In this document: positions 9,051 to 17,924 of the stretch, one piece after another
How positions within the stretch are numbered: the first letter of the stretch is position 1
Layout: each line of letters opens with the position of its first letter
NCBI GenBank assembly: GCA_035378985.1
Contig: DAOSUR010000008.1
Location: 62,001 to 126,000, forward strand
DNA: 64,000 nt
Reading direction: 5' to 3'
DNA from: Anaerohalosphaeraceae bacterium
GTDB taxonomy: Bacteria; Planctomycetota; Phycisphaerae; Sedimentisphaerales; Anaerohalosphaeraceae
Program-made: the position numbers and the translations under genes
The notes under the pieces: model-generated
The model's input: the letters and a program-made list of their open reading frames with translations, nothing else
Databases searched by the model: none
What the model was told of the DNA's origin: nothing

Positions 9051-9680
9051 TTATGCTTCAGCACCCTGCTTGATTTGATACACCAGCGGGACCAGCTCTT
9101 CGGCCGTCTGGATTTCCGGATGCTTCCGGCAGGCCAGTTCAATCAGCTCCATCGCCTCGGCGCGTTTCTCCCCCCAGGCAATCAGAATCTCGAGGGCTTC
9201 CATCTGGAATACCTTGAAAGACGGCTGCGGTTTCCCTTCACCGCCGGCGGATACGGCAAACCGTCCGAGTTTGCCCTTCAGTTCCGCAATAATCACCTGG
9301 GCCATCCGTTTGCCGATACCCGGCAGCGTCGCCAGAAACTTTTCGTCGCCGTTCTCGACGGCGTCGGCAATCCGCCCGACCGGCATAGCCAGCGATTTGA
9401 GCCCCTTCTTAATCCCCATTCCCTTGACGCTCGTGTAGCGTTCAAAAAACGCTTTTTCAGCATCTGATAAAAACCCGACCAGACGGGGAATGAGATTGCC
9501 GCCGCCCGGAGACCCTTCAAAATACTCGAAGGTGGAAAGCGTTACCGTGCTCCCGATGGAGCCGCTGAGGGCATTGACGGCATAGCCGGCCAGAAGGACT
9601 TCATAGCAGACCGCCCCAACCTGCACCAGTCCCTTGTCCTCTTCCAGAGCAACCAGTTTGCCTTCGATTCTGGCTATCAT
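9051..9680 (-). CDS. ruvA: Holliday junction DNA helicase subunit RuvA
   Basis: RuvA is the tetrameric junction-recognition subunit that docks RuvB. The 209-residue protein starts MIARIEGKLV, the usual OB-fold beginning. It has helix-hairpin-helix motifs near residues 90-130 (VKGMGIKKGLKSLA and LPGIGKRMAQVIIAELKGKL) and a C-terminal three-helix domain for RuvB contact. It lies 29 bp after ruvC and 24 bp before ruvB. Nothing is unusual. Confidence 0.96.
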   Translation of the reverse strand: MIARIEGKLVALEEDKGLVQVGAVCYEVLLAGYAVNALSGSIGSTVTLSTFEYFEGSPGGGNLIPRLVGFLSDAEKAFFERYTSVKGMGIKKGLKSLAMPVGRIADAVENGDEKFLATLPGIGKRMAQVIIAELKGKLGRFAVSAGGEGKPQPSFKVFQMEALEILIAWGEKRAEAMELIELACRKHPEIQTAEELVPLVYQIKQGAEA

Positions 9681-9709
9681 CTTTTCAAGAAAAAAGAGTT
9701 TTGTCTATC

Positions 9710-10219
9710 TTACTTTTTTTTGCTTCCCGTGCACTTTAATTCCGCCTGATGGTTTTCCGAAGCACAGCAAAGGGCCGCCGCAACGGCGTCGGCCACATCC
9801 GGCGGCTCCGGAATCTGCGCCAAACCGAGCATCGAACAAACGGCCCGCTGCATCTGGGCTTTGCCCGCCCGGCCGCTTCCGGTCAGCGATTTTTTGATTC
9901 GCGTCGCCGAATAACTTTTTACGGCGGCTCCGGCGGCGGCCGCCAGCTGAAGAATCACCCCGCGGGCATGCCCCATCAAAATGGCCGTCCGAGGATGCTG
10001 ATAATGGGCGTACAGCTCCTCCACCGCAACAAAATCCGGCTCAAAGCGTTCGAGCAAAGACGAAAAATCGGCGGCAATCTGCACCAGCCGTTCCGCCAGG
10101 GAGCGCCGGGCCTCCGTGCGTATCACTCCGGCCTCCAGCAGACGCTCCCGGCCCCCCTCCGCCTGAATCACTGCATACCCGCACAGGTTCAATCCCGGGT
10201 CGATGCCGAGGATTCTCAT
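9710..10219 (-). CDS. ruvC: Crossover junction endodeoxyribonuclease RuvC
   Basis: RuvC is the Holliday junction resolvase that cuts branch-migrated junctions. The protein begins MRILGIDPGLNLCGYAV with the first catalytic Asp. VAVEELYAHYQHPRTAI contains the catalytic Glu, and PEPPDVADAVAAALC near the C-terminus supplies the last acidic residues. The ATG at 10219 forms a 4-bp ATGA overlap with the cysS stop and is preferred over a GTG 12 bp upstream. Length is 169 aa. Confidence 0.95.
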   Translation of the reverse strand: MRILGIDPGLNLCGYAVIQAEGGRERLLEAGVIRTEARRSLAERLVQIAADFSSLLERFEPDFVAVEELYAHYQHPRTAILMGHARGVILQLAAAAGAAVKSYSATRIKKSLTGSGRAGKAQMQRAVCSMLGLAQIPEPPDVADAVAAALCCASENHQAELKCTGSKKK

Positions 10220-11697
10220 TGCCGTCTCCACGTCGTGATGCCGCCCGGCTTGTCTTCCAGAAGAATGCCGAAGCGGGCTAACTGGTCGCGGATGCGGTCG
10301 CTCTCGGCGAAATCCTTTCGGGCACGCGCCTGCGCCCGCTGCGCAATCAGCTGACCAATCAGAAAATCGAGCAGCTCCTCATCCGCCCCGCCGCCGGAAA
10401 CAGACTCCTCAAACCGAAGCCCGAGAATCTGTTCTCCCAGACGCACGAAAGCATCCCCAAGGACCTGCCAGCTTGCCGCGGACACATTCGTCTTATCCGC
10501 CAGAGCGTTGACCGTTCTGACCAGCTCGAACAAAACCGACAAGGCAATCGATGTATTCAGGTCATCATCCATCGCCTCAAAAAATTTCTTCTCCAGCCGG
10601 CGAATTTGCTCGAGCAGGTCCGCATCAGCAGGTCCCGCCGGCGCCTTGGACGATTGCTTTCGAACCGTCAATACCGCATCGGTAATCTTTTCATACCCGC
10701 TCAGGGCCGCCGAAAGTGCCGCATCCGAAAAATCAATCGGGCTGCGGTAGTGGCTTTGGAGAATCAAACAACGAACCGCCATCGGCGGATAGGTCCGGCT
10801 CAGACGCGGATGCCCCTCCTTGAAAATCTGCTTGAGCGTAATGAAGTTGTTCAGACTTTTGCCCATCTTCTGGCCGTCCACCGTAACCATATTGTGGTGG
10901 AGCCAGTAGCGGACAAACGGCTGACCGTTAGCGGCTTCAGACTGGGCGATTTCGCACTCATGGTGCGGAAACTGGTTTTCGATGCCGCCGCCGTGAATGT
11001 CAATCGTCGGCCCCAGATACTTCATACTCATCACGGAACATTCGAGGTGCCAGCCGGGATAGCCGCGGCCCCAGGGACTGTTCCACTGCATAATGTGACC
11101 CGGTTCGGCCCTTTTCCAGAGCGCAAAATCCGCCGGATGCCGCTTTTCCGGATTGACTTCGACGCGGGCGCCGGCCAGCATCTCCTCCACATTTCGCCCG
11201 GACAGCCGCCCGTAGGACGGCCAGCGGCTCACATCAAAGTACACCGAGCCGTTGACCTCATAGGCATATCCTTTTTCCAGCAGCGTCTGAACCAGCTCAA
11301 TCTGTTCGGGGATATGTCCGGTGGCTCGCGGACTGATGTCGGGCCGCAGGCAGTTGAGGGCATCCATATCCTCAAAGAAACTGCGGGTATAGAATTCGGC
11401 AATCGCCATCGGATGTTTCCGCTCTCGCTGGGCCTGTCTGCCGATTTTGTCCTCACCGGCGTCCGCATCATCCGTCAGATGACCGACATCGGTGATATTC
11501 TGGACGTGGGTTACCGCATACCCCAAAAAACGCAGATACCGAATGAGCACATCGAAGCTCACATAACTTTTCGCATGGCCCAGGTGGGCATGTCCATAGA
11601 CTGTCGGCCCGCAGACATAGATTCCGACCTGTCCTTCGCGCAGGGGTTTGAACTCTTCGATTTTCCGACCGAGTGTATTATACAGTCTCAACGCCAT
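10216..11697 (-). CDS. cysS: Cysteine--tRNA ligase
   Basis: This class I aminoacyl-tRNA synthetase charges tRNA-Cys. It carries the zinc Cys and HIGH-type motif (CGPTVYGHAHLGHAK, near residue 30), HHECEIAQSEA with zinc ligands, and the KMSKS-type KMGKSLNN. A C-terminal helical anticodon-binding region follows. The ATG at 11697 (MALRLYNTLG) begins the conserved fold; longer in-frame forms have no homologous look. It is about 493 aa, a normal length. It sits between ispF and ruvC, overlapping ruvC by 4 bp. Confidence 0.96.
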   Translation of the reverse strand: MALRLYNTLGRKIEEFKPLREGQVGIYVCGPTVYGHAHLGHAKSYVSFDVLIRYLRFLGYAVTHVQNITDVGHLTDDADAGEDKIGRQAQRERKHPMAIAEFYTRSFFEDMDALNCLRPDISPRATGHIPEQIELVQTLLEKGYAYEVNGSVYFDVSRWPSYGRLSGRNVEEMLAGARVEVNPEKRHPADFALWKRAEPGHIMQWNSPWGRGYPGWHLECSVMSMKYLGPTIDIHGGGIENQFPHHECEIAQSEAANGQPFVRYWLHHNMVTVDGQKMGKSLNNFITLKQIFKEGHPRLSRTYPPMAVRCLILQSHYRSPIDFSDAALSAALSGYEKITDAVLTVRKQSSKAPAGPADADLLEQIRRLEKKFFEAMDDDLNTSIALSVLFELVRTVNALADKTNVSAASWQVLGDAFVRLGEQILGLRFEESVSGGGADEELLDFLIGQLIAQRAQARARKDFAESDRIRDQLARFGILLEDKPGGITTWRRQ

Positions 11698-11719
11698 AAA
11701 GATTCCTCTGCCGTACGGC

Positions 11720-12223
11720 TCAAAGACTTCTGATGCGGCGGCGGAGCAGAACAGCGGCCGTGGCGGCAATCGCCTCTCCCCGCCCGATTTCGCCGAACCC
11801 CTCGTTGGTTTTGGCCTTGACATTCACACAGCCAAAATCAATATCCAGAAGGCCCGCGATGCACCGTCTCATCTGCCCTTTGAAAGGACCGAGTTTGGGT
11901 TCCTCCGCATGGACAATCAAATCAATATTCACCGGCTCCCAGCGGTCTTTTTCAAGCCGCTCCTTAACCCCCAGCAGCAGGGCGCGGCTGTCGGCATCCT
12001 TCCACTGCGGGGCGGTATCCGGATACATCATTCCGATATCGCCCAGACCGGCGGCCCCCAAGAGGGCATCCATCAGCGCATGGAGGGCGGCATCGCCGTC
12101 GCTGTGCCCCAACAATCCGCGGTCAAACGGAATCTCAATCCCGCCCAGCTTCAGCGGGCGCTCCGGCACGAGTCGATGAATGTCCGTTCCGATTCCCGTT
12201 CGATATTCGTACTGCAAATCCAT
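11720..12223 (-). CDS. ispF: 2-C-methyl-D-erythritol 2,4-cyclodiphosphate synthase
   Basis: This MEP-pathway enzyme cyclizes CDP-ME 2-phosphate with loss of CMP on the way to isoprenoid precursors. The sequence has GIGTDIHRLV (metal Asp and His), LLGHSDGDAALHALMDALL, AAGLGDIGMMYPDT and KTNEGFGEIGRGEAIA near the end. Length is 167 aa, typical for a trimeric IspF. The ATG overlaps the hisB stop (TGATG). The pathway partner ispD is elsewhere in the window at 25.4-26.2 kb, so the two are not fused here. Confidence 0.96.
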   Translation of the reverse strand: MDLQYEYRTGIGTDIHRLVPERPLKLGGIEIPFDRGLLGHSDGDAALHALMDALLGAAGLGDIGMMYPDTAPQWKDADSRALLLGVKERLEKDRWEPVNIDLIVHAEEPKLGPFKGQMRRCIAGLLDIDFGCVNVKAKTNEGFGEIGRGEAIAATAAVLLRRRIRSL

Positions 12224-12807
12224 CAAAGAGTCCCTTTGGTGCTGGGGATGCGCTTTCCGGTAATGCGGACGGCCTGGCCGAGGGCCTGACCGACCGCCTT
12301 GAATACGGCCTCCGCAATATGGTGGCTGTTGACGCCGTAAGGCACCTCAATATGCAGATTGAGTCGGCCTGCCGCAGAAAACGCCCGCCAGAACTCCTCG
12401 ACGCACTGGACATCAAACTCGCCGATTTTCTCAGAGGTGTACTGAACCCGATACACCAGATACGCTCGGCCCGACAGGTCTACGCTCACCTCGGCCTTGG
12501 CATCCTCCATCGGAACCACCGCGTGGCCGAATCGGGCAATGCCCCGCTTTTCACCGAGGGCTTCTCCGAGGGCCTCTCCCAGACAGATTCCGACATCTTC
12601 AACGGTATGGTGAGCGTCCACCTGCAAATCTCCGCGTGCCTGAACCGTCAAATCAATCCCGCTGTGTTTGCTCAAGTGACAGAGCATATGGTCAAAAAAA
12701 CCGACACCGGTGCTGATTTCATACGCGCCCTGGCCGTCCAGGTTCATCTGAACGGAAATATCCGTTTCATTTGTCTTTCGTTGGACGCAAGCTGTGCGTT
12801 TTTTCAT
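12223..12807 (-). CDS. hisB: Imidazoleglycerol-phosphate dehydratase
   Basis: This enzyme removes water from imidazole glycerol phosphate to give imidazole acetol phosphate in histidine synthesis. It has the paired metal motifs DAHHTVEDVGICLGEAL and GVNSHHIAEAVFKAVGQAL, the C-terminal signature PSTKGTL, and the length (194 aa) of the monofunctional form. There is no fused histidinol phosphatase domain. It overlaps hisC and ispF by about 4 bp on either side, so it lies inside one transcription unit. Confidence 0.97.
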   Translation of the reverse strand: MKKRTACVQRKTNETDISVQMNLDGQGAYEISTGVGFFDHMLCHLSKHSGIDLTVQARGDLQVDAHHTVEDVGICLGEALGEALGEKRGIARFGHAVVPMEDAKAEVSVDLSGRAYLVYRVQYTSEKIGEFDVQCVEEFWRAFSAAGRLNLHIEVPYGVNSHHIAEAVFKAVGQALGQAVRITGKRIPSTKGTL

Positions 12808-13859
12808 ACGGGTTTTCCTTTTTTGGAAAGAATCTCTCGCATAGCCGTCACGAGAATCTTATTCTGCTCCGGTGTCCCAACGGTAATCCGCAGCTTGTCA
12901 TAAAGTCCGGGCAGGGAAAAATATCGCACATAAATGTTTTTTTCAGCCAGGGCCTTGTAAAGACCTTCAGCGGAGCCGTCCGGACAGCGGGCCAGAACAA
13001 AATTGGTCTGGCTGTCCGGAACCTCAAACCCCAGCAGACGAAGCGATTCGGTCAGCCGGCTGCGCTCCTGCACAATCCGTTCGACATTCGCCCGAAAATA
13101 GGGCTGGTCCGTAATCGCCGCTGCGGCCGCCGCCGCCGCTACCGCATCGACATTGTAGGAATCTTTGACCTTGATCAGTCCCTCAATCATCGCCGGCTGG
13201 GCGACGCCGAAACCGAAACGAAGTCCGGCCAGCGAATAGCCCTTGCTGAAGGAACGAAGCACAATCACATTGTCATGTTTGGCAACGAGCCGCAGTGCGT
13301 TATCGGGGGCAAAATCCGCATAGGCCTCGTCAATCAGCAGAACACCGGACAAGGCCGAGGCCAGACGGTCCAGCTGTTCGACAGGCACAAAATCACTGGT
13401 CGGGGCATTCGGATTGCAGACAATCGTCAGCGGGGCATTGATGCGGGCCAGCTCGCCCAGCCAGTCCCCCTCGCGAGGGATTTCCACAGCCGGGCAGCCC
13501 TGAATTCGCGCCAAGACCGGATAAAGTGAATAGGTCGGCTGAGGATACGCCATCGGCCGCCGGGCATCGCAGAAAGCACGGGTGCAGACGGCCAGCAGCT
13601 CATCGCCGCCGTTGGTGCAAAATATTTGGTCAGGGGATATGCCAAGGACGGAAGAGGCCGCCGCTCGAAATGTATCGCCCAGCGGTTCCGGATAGCGGCG
13701 AAGACGTTCCGGCGGAAACCGACGGAGCACTTCCAAAACCATCGGGGAAGGCGGATACGGATTCTCATTGGTGTTCAGCTTGACCACATCGGCGGCCTTC
13801 GGCTGAAACCCGGGCGTGTAGCCCTCCATCTGTTCAATACATTCCCGAAAATATCCCAT
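12804..13859 (-). CDS. hisC: Histidinol-phosphate aminotransferase
   Basis: This PLP enzyme converts imidazole acetol phosphate plus glutamate to histidinol phosphate. VKLNTNENPYPPSP near residue 25 and IDEAYADFAPDN are typical of HisC. The PLP lysine is in RSFSKGYSLAGLRFGFG near residue 210. Length is 351 aa. It is the first gene of the minus-strand run hisC-hisB-ispF-cysS-ruvC-ruvA-ruvB. Only 158 bp separate it from the 3' end of the GH76 gene upstream. Confidence 0.96.
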   Translation of the reverse strand: MGYFRECIEQMEGYTPGFQPKAADVVKLNTNENPYPPSPMVLEVLRRFPPERLRRYPEPLGDTFRAAASSVLGISPDQIFCTNGGDELLAVCTRAFCDARRPMAYPQPTYSLYPVLARIQGCPAVEIPREGDWLGELARINAPLTIVCNPNAPTSDFVPVEQLDRLASALSGVLLIDEAYADFAPDNALRLVAKHDNVIVLRSFSKGYSLAGLRFGFGVAQPAMIEGLIKVKDSYNVDAVAAAAAAAAITDQPYFRANVERIVQERSRLTESLRLLGFEVPDSQTNFVLARCPDGSAEGLYKALAEKNIYVRYFSLPGLYDKLRITVGTPEQNKILVTAMREILSKKGKPV

Positions 13860-14017
13860 CGCGGCACGATCCTTTCCGGCGGAAATTATAAATCCCCCTG
13901 CTTGAAAAAGAAAGCCGGAAATTGAAAATGCTCTGGGGACAGTAAGCGGGAAAGAAACCCTCCGGCGACGTTATGGAAACGGCATTGCCCGGCACTGTCT
14001 GCAAAGACGCAAGGCCG

Positions 14018-17000
14018 TCAGTCGGCCATTTGCCCCAGCCACTCGGCGGCCAACACGGACAGGTCCTCAAGGTTGACCCAGCCGTCGCAGGTCAGGTCGC
14101 ATTCGCTCGTTTCCTTCAGCCAGTCAGCCGTCAGAACCGTCAAGTCGTCCAGATTAACCCTACGGTCATCCGTCAGGTCGGCAGAGAGGGCATGCTGCCG
14201 ATACAGCCGAACAATCTGCTCCTCCGACAAAGCCCGGTCGTAAAGACGAATTTCATCGAGCAGACCCGCAAAAAAGCCTGCCCCTGTGCCCGCATTGCTG
14301 AAAGCGCCAAGAAAGACATCCTGCGAAGCGGATGTACTGATGTTCACCGAGGCGCTGGGCTGGGCGGCTTGTGGGACACCGTCCACATAAAAACGGATGT
14401 CGCCCAGATCGGCACTGCCGTCATTGAGCAGTACGGCGGCCAAATGGTGCCAGCGGCCGTCGTTGAGGGCAATGGACGGACGGGTATATCCGCCCCAGAC
14501 GCCGACAGCCGGCACCCCGTCGGCATCGAGACGCACAAGCCATTTTTGGCCGGTCGATTCGCCGCCCCACGAAAGAAGGCAGAGCTGCCGGCCGGCGGCC
14601 GCCGTCTTGAACCAGGCCGTACAGGTGCGGCTGGCCGGACCGAGAACGCCCTTGAAACCGGAGACCTGCAGAAAATCATCCAGACCGTCCAGAAGCAGTC
14701 CGCCGCAGTGTCTGCCCCGCGTCCAGGCGGACAAATCCATATTGAACATCCGAGCCGTGCGGCTATAACCGGAGGCGTCGGCGGCCTCGGTACCGGAGGT
14801 TTCATTGAAACGCCAATACGCCGCAGGGCTGTCCGTATCGGCCTGTTCTGACAAGCCGCGGCCCGTGAGGGTGTGGGCGTAAAGACGGGCCACTTCCTCA
14901 TTGCTCAAGGGCCGATTCCAGAGAGCAACGTCGTCCAGCCGGCCCTTGAAATAGGCATCGGCGGCCCAGTTGCTCCGGGCGATATAGTTGCTGGTGCGGG
15001 TGATAATCGGCGGTATGGCGGTCTGGCCGGCGGCGATTTCCACGCCGTTTTTGAATAATTTGACAAATCCGGAGGCGTCCAGCGTCGCCGTGAACATCTG
15101 CCACTGGTTCAGGGCAATGGCACCCGCAGCGCTCACTTTGCCGCCGGAGACGGAGCCGCTGTAGGCCTCAAAGGAGAGGGTGTTCGAGGTGCTGTCGCGG
15201 GCAAAGACAATGTTGTTGTTGGCCGGACCGCTGCCGATGTCCAGAAAACGCGCCCAAAAACCCGCTTCAACAGGATACGCCCAGAACGAAACGGTCAGCC
15301 CGCCGGTCAAATCCGCAAACCCGTTGGGCAGGCGGATATGGTCATTGATCCCGTCAAAGGACAGCGACTGAGCGGCCAAGCCGGAAGAATCAACAACCGG
15401 ACCGTTCACCAAAACGGCGTGGGCCTGAGCGGGCGAGGCATCCAGCAGCGTCGTGCCGCTGACGGAAGCGGCATCCATTTTGTAATAGGCCAGGAGGCCC
15501 TGCACGGCCAGAGGGGCCGTGCGGAAAGACCAGACCTGCCCGGGCGAGACCGTTTGGTCGGCATTGATTTGGTCCACCCGCCAGAAATAAAGGGTGTCGG
15601 GCAGCAGCTGCGGCGTAAAAGAAGGATTGTTCCGGCGGGCTTTGTATTCCGGCGAATCCGGGCCGGCGGACTGTACAGCCGCCGCATCAGTCCCAATATA
15701 AATATCATGAGCGGCCGCCAGCGAGCCGGGCGTCCACTGAAGCGTCAAAAAGTCGTTTAAGCCGTCGGCTTTGTCGGGCGGGAAGGGGTTTTCGGCCTGG
15801 CCGGCGGTCTGATAGAGAATCTGAACCTGCTGAGCCGTCAGGGGATAATTGTAAACCCGCACCTCATCGAGGAAGCCCTCATAATACGCATCGGCCTCCC
15901 AGTTGCTCCGGCCGATGTAGGGATTCACCCGCGTGATATTGGAAGGCAGGGCGGTTTTGCCGGAGGCGATGGGGGTGCCGTTTTTGTAAAGGACAACATT
16001 GCCGGCGGCGTCGAGCGTCGCCGTAAACAGCTGCCACTGGTTCAGGGCAATCGCACCGCCGGCGACAACCTGACCGCCGGAAGCAGTGTAGTCATAGCAC
16101 TCAAAGAACAGGTCATTCGTAGAACCGCGGCGGCCGAAGACGATGTTGCAATTGTACTCGCCGTTGCCGAAATCGAGAAAGCGGGCCCAGTTTTTGACGG
16201 CCGTCGGGTACGCCCAGACCGAAATGGTCATCCCTGCCCGGAAATTGGCAAAGCCGTCAGGCAGGTCAATATAGTCATTCACCCCGTCAAACCGCAAAGC
16301 CCTGTTCACAGGCCCTTGCGAACTGTTCGTTTCGAACGACAAGCCGCCCATTAGGGTGCCGTGATTCTGAAAACCGCTGCTGTCGGCGGCGCCGGTGCCG
16401 GCGGTTTCGTCGAGCTGCCAGCGTCCAACAAGCCGTTCGGCAAACCAGGTATGCGGCGTGGAAGCCCCCGGGGCGGAGGCCATTTTCCAAAAGGCGCGGG
16501 CTACAGAGGCACTGTCAATCAGGTCGGAGGAGCAGACGCGGCTGGTGTCATTCCAGACAGCCGGATACAGTCCTTTAGAGGGGTCGATGCCGTTGACGTA
16601 GAGGTATTCGAGATACGAACCGACCAGATTGAGCCAGCGGGGGTTGCCGTCCGTTTCATACAGTTCCACATAGGCGTTGGTCATATCATGCCCGCCCCAT
16701 TTGCCGTGCTGGGTGAGGGCCCGGGTCGTGCGGTTGATAAAGACGTGCTCCATCGCCGCGGCCATCCGCTGGGCTTCTTTCAGATAGGCGGCCTGGCCGG
16801 TGATTTGATAGAGCCGCACGGCACACTGGGTCATTACGGCGGTCTGATAGCCCAAAGGTCCCTGATTGGTTTCGTGAAAGATGCCGGTGGCGTATCGAAG
16901 GTCAGAAGCCATAATCCAGTTGTACAGCCGCAGGGCGTCGGTTTTATAGGACTCGACGCCGGTTCGCTGATAGAGCAGCAGATTGGCCAGAATGGTGGGG

Positions 17001-17560
17001 GCGGTTGAGCAGACGCTGGCGCCGCCGGTGTCCAATTCGCGCCAGCGGATGCCGCCGTTGGGGGTGTTCGAGGGGCCGTTTTCGCCGGTCATACAGAAGG
17101 CGACGCTCTGCTGAGCCCAGGTGAGGTACTTGGAATCGCCGGTCAGGTCGTACAGTTCAATCAGACACAGGGCAATCCAGGCGTTGTCGTCATAGTATCG
17201 GTCGCCGCAGCCGCCGTAGGAGGAGTTGAAACCGCTGGTATTGTTGTAAGTGCACCAGTAGCGAAGCCGCAGGGTGTCGGCCAGATTGCGGGCCCGCGTC
17301 AGATACGAGGCATCCAGGCGGGCGGCCGCATTCAGAGCCCCAAAAATGACTCCTTGCCCCCAGGCATAATCCGGCCAGGTCTGATTCAGGACGCTGTTGT
17401 AAAGCCCGTCGGAGCGTCCGAAGCGGTTTTGGATTTGCGTAAGCACTTCCCGGCCCCACTGCTGAAAGGACGCAGGCGTCAGGACATCCGCAAACCCAAC
17501 AGAAACAGCCGAACAGAACAGCAGACAACAAACCGCAAACCGAATGCTTTTGCTTTTCAT
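14018..17560 (-). CDS. Secreted multidomain GH76-like protein with three LamG domains and dockerin-like C-terminus
   Basis: This is an exported protein of 1180 aa. It begins with a signal peptide (MKSKSIRFAVCCLLFCSAV). An alpha/alpha-barrel like GH76 endo-alpha-1,6-mannanases covers about residues 30-375, with the catalytic-type Asp pair in RYYDDNAWIALCL. Next come LamG domain 1 (about 385-580), an FN3-like linker (590-690, LYFWRVDQIN), LamG 2 (700-880) and LamG 3 (905-1100). The last 60 residues are a dockerin-like calcium-binding pair (DLTDDRRVNLDDLTVL and CDGWVNLEDLSVL). The ATG at 17560 follows an AGGGGTG site. Family function is alpha-mannan cleavage; the glycan here is inferred. It is monocistronic with its own promoter. 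Confidence 0.88.
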   Translation of the reverse strand: MKSKSIRFAVCCLLFCSAVSVGFADVLTPASFQQWGREVLTQIQNRFGRSDGLYNSVLNQTWPDYAWGQGVIFGALNAAARLDASYLTRARNLADTLRLRYWCTYNNTSGFNSSYGGCGDRYYDDNAWIALCLIELYDLTGDSKYLTWAQQSVAFCMTGENGPSNTPNGGIRWRELDTGGASVCSTAPTILANLLLYQRTGVESYKTDALRLYNWIMASDLRYATGIFHETNQGPLGYQTAVMTQCAVRLYQITGQAAYLKEAQRMAAAMEHVFINRTTRALTQHGKWGGHDMTNAYVELYETDGNPRWLNLVGSYLEYLYVNGIDPSKGLYPAVWNDTSRVCSSDLIDSASVARAFWKMASAPGASTPHTWFAERLVGRWQLDETAGTGAADSSGFQNHGTLMGGLSFETNSSQGPVNRALRFDGVNDYIDLPDGFANFRAGMTISVWAYPTAVKNWARFLDFGNGEYNCNIVFGRRGSTNDLFFECYDYTASGGQVVAGGAIALNQWQLFTATLDAAGNVVLYKNGTPIASGKTALPSNITRVNPYIGRSNWEADAYYEGFLDEVRVYNYPLTAQQVQILYQTAGQAENPFPPDKADGLNDFLTLQWTPGSLAAAHDIYIGTDAAAVQSAGPDSPEYKARRNNPSFTPQLLPDTLYFWRVDQINADQTVSPGQVWSFRTAPLAVQGLLAYYKMDAASVSGTTLLDASPAQAHAVLVNGPVVDSSGLAAQSLSFDGINDHIRLPNGFADLTGGLTVSFWAYPVEAGFWARFLDIGSGPANNNIVFARDSTSNTLSFEAYSGSVSGGKVSAAGAIALNQWQMFTATLDASGFVKLFKNGVEIAAGQTAIPPIITRTSNYIARSNWAADAYFKGRLDDVALWNRPLSNEEVARLYAHTLTGRGLSEQADTDSPAAYWRFNETSGTEAADASGYSRTARMFNMDLSAWTRGRHCGGLLLDGLDDFLQVSGFKGVLGPASRTCTAWFKTAAAGRQLCLLSWGGESTGQKWLVRLDADGVPAVGVWGGYTRPSIALNDGRWHHLAAVLLNDGSADLGDIRFYVDGVPQAAQPSASVNISTSASQDVFLGAFSNAGTGAGFFAGLLDEIRLYDRALSEEQIVRLYRQHALSADLTDDRRVNLDDLTVLTADWLKETSECDLTCDGWVNLEDLSVLAAEWLGQMAD

Positions 17561-17642
17561 AACACCCCTGCTCAAAGACGATTCAAACAATCCTCAAGGA
17601 CAAATACAGAAACGTCGCAGGGCAAAAGCAGACAGACTTCTG

Positions 17643-17664
17643 CCCCGGCAGAGGCGGGGTTTCC
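17643..17664. repeat. Small hairpin repeat, REP-like
   Basis: In the leader of the GH76 gene a short inverted repeat CCCCG / CGGGG encloses GCAGAG. Read on the minus strand it resembles the GGATTCCCGCC...GGGAAT element at 44276-44300. It may be a diverged member of the same dispersed hairpin family. The similarity was judged by eye. Confidence 0.4.
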
Positions 17665-17753
17665 AGTCGGCGAATAGATAACAGGCAGTCATCGAATTGG
17701 GCAAACAAATCCCCCTCGGTATAGGGCCATCCGCAACCGGACTGCTGCATAAA

Positions 17754-17783
17754 ATTGTATAAAAAAACGGCCGAACAAGTCAA
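17754..17783 (-). promoter_or_regulatory. Sigma70-type promoter for the GH76 gene
   Basis: On the minus strand TTGACT (-35) and TACAAT (-10) are 18 bp apart; TATACA at 16 bp is an alternative. This sits about 190 bp upstream of the GH76 start, giving a long leader. The 364-bp gap between accD and the GH76 gene otherwise holds only the small hairpin at 17643-17664. Confidence 0.6.
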
Positions 17784-17924
17784 GAAAATAATCAGACTTT
17801 CCTGAATCCGGACTGTCTGCCGTCTGTTGTTCACCGAGTGCGGTTTGTCGTCCTGAGGTTTGAGCCCGGAAGTCGGGTCCGGAACAAATTCGATGACAGG
17901 AAAGAACAACGCTTCTCTTTTATT

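Noticed and set aside
13985..14045. On the plus strand, GACGCAAGGCC and a GCAA-loop hairpin hint at a c-di-GMP (GEMM-I) riboswitch
   Set aside because: The second half overlaps the GH76 3' coding end, no plus-strand gene follows, and the conserved core (GGCAAACC and ACGCAAAGCC) is not matched. A covariance search against the c-di-GMP-I model would decide.
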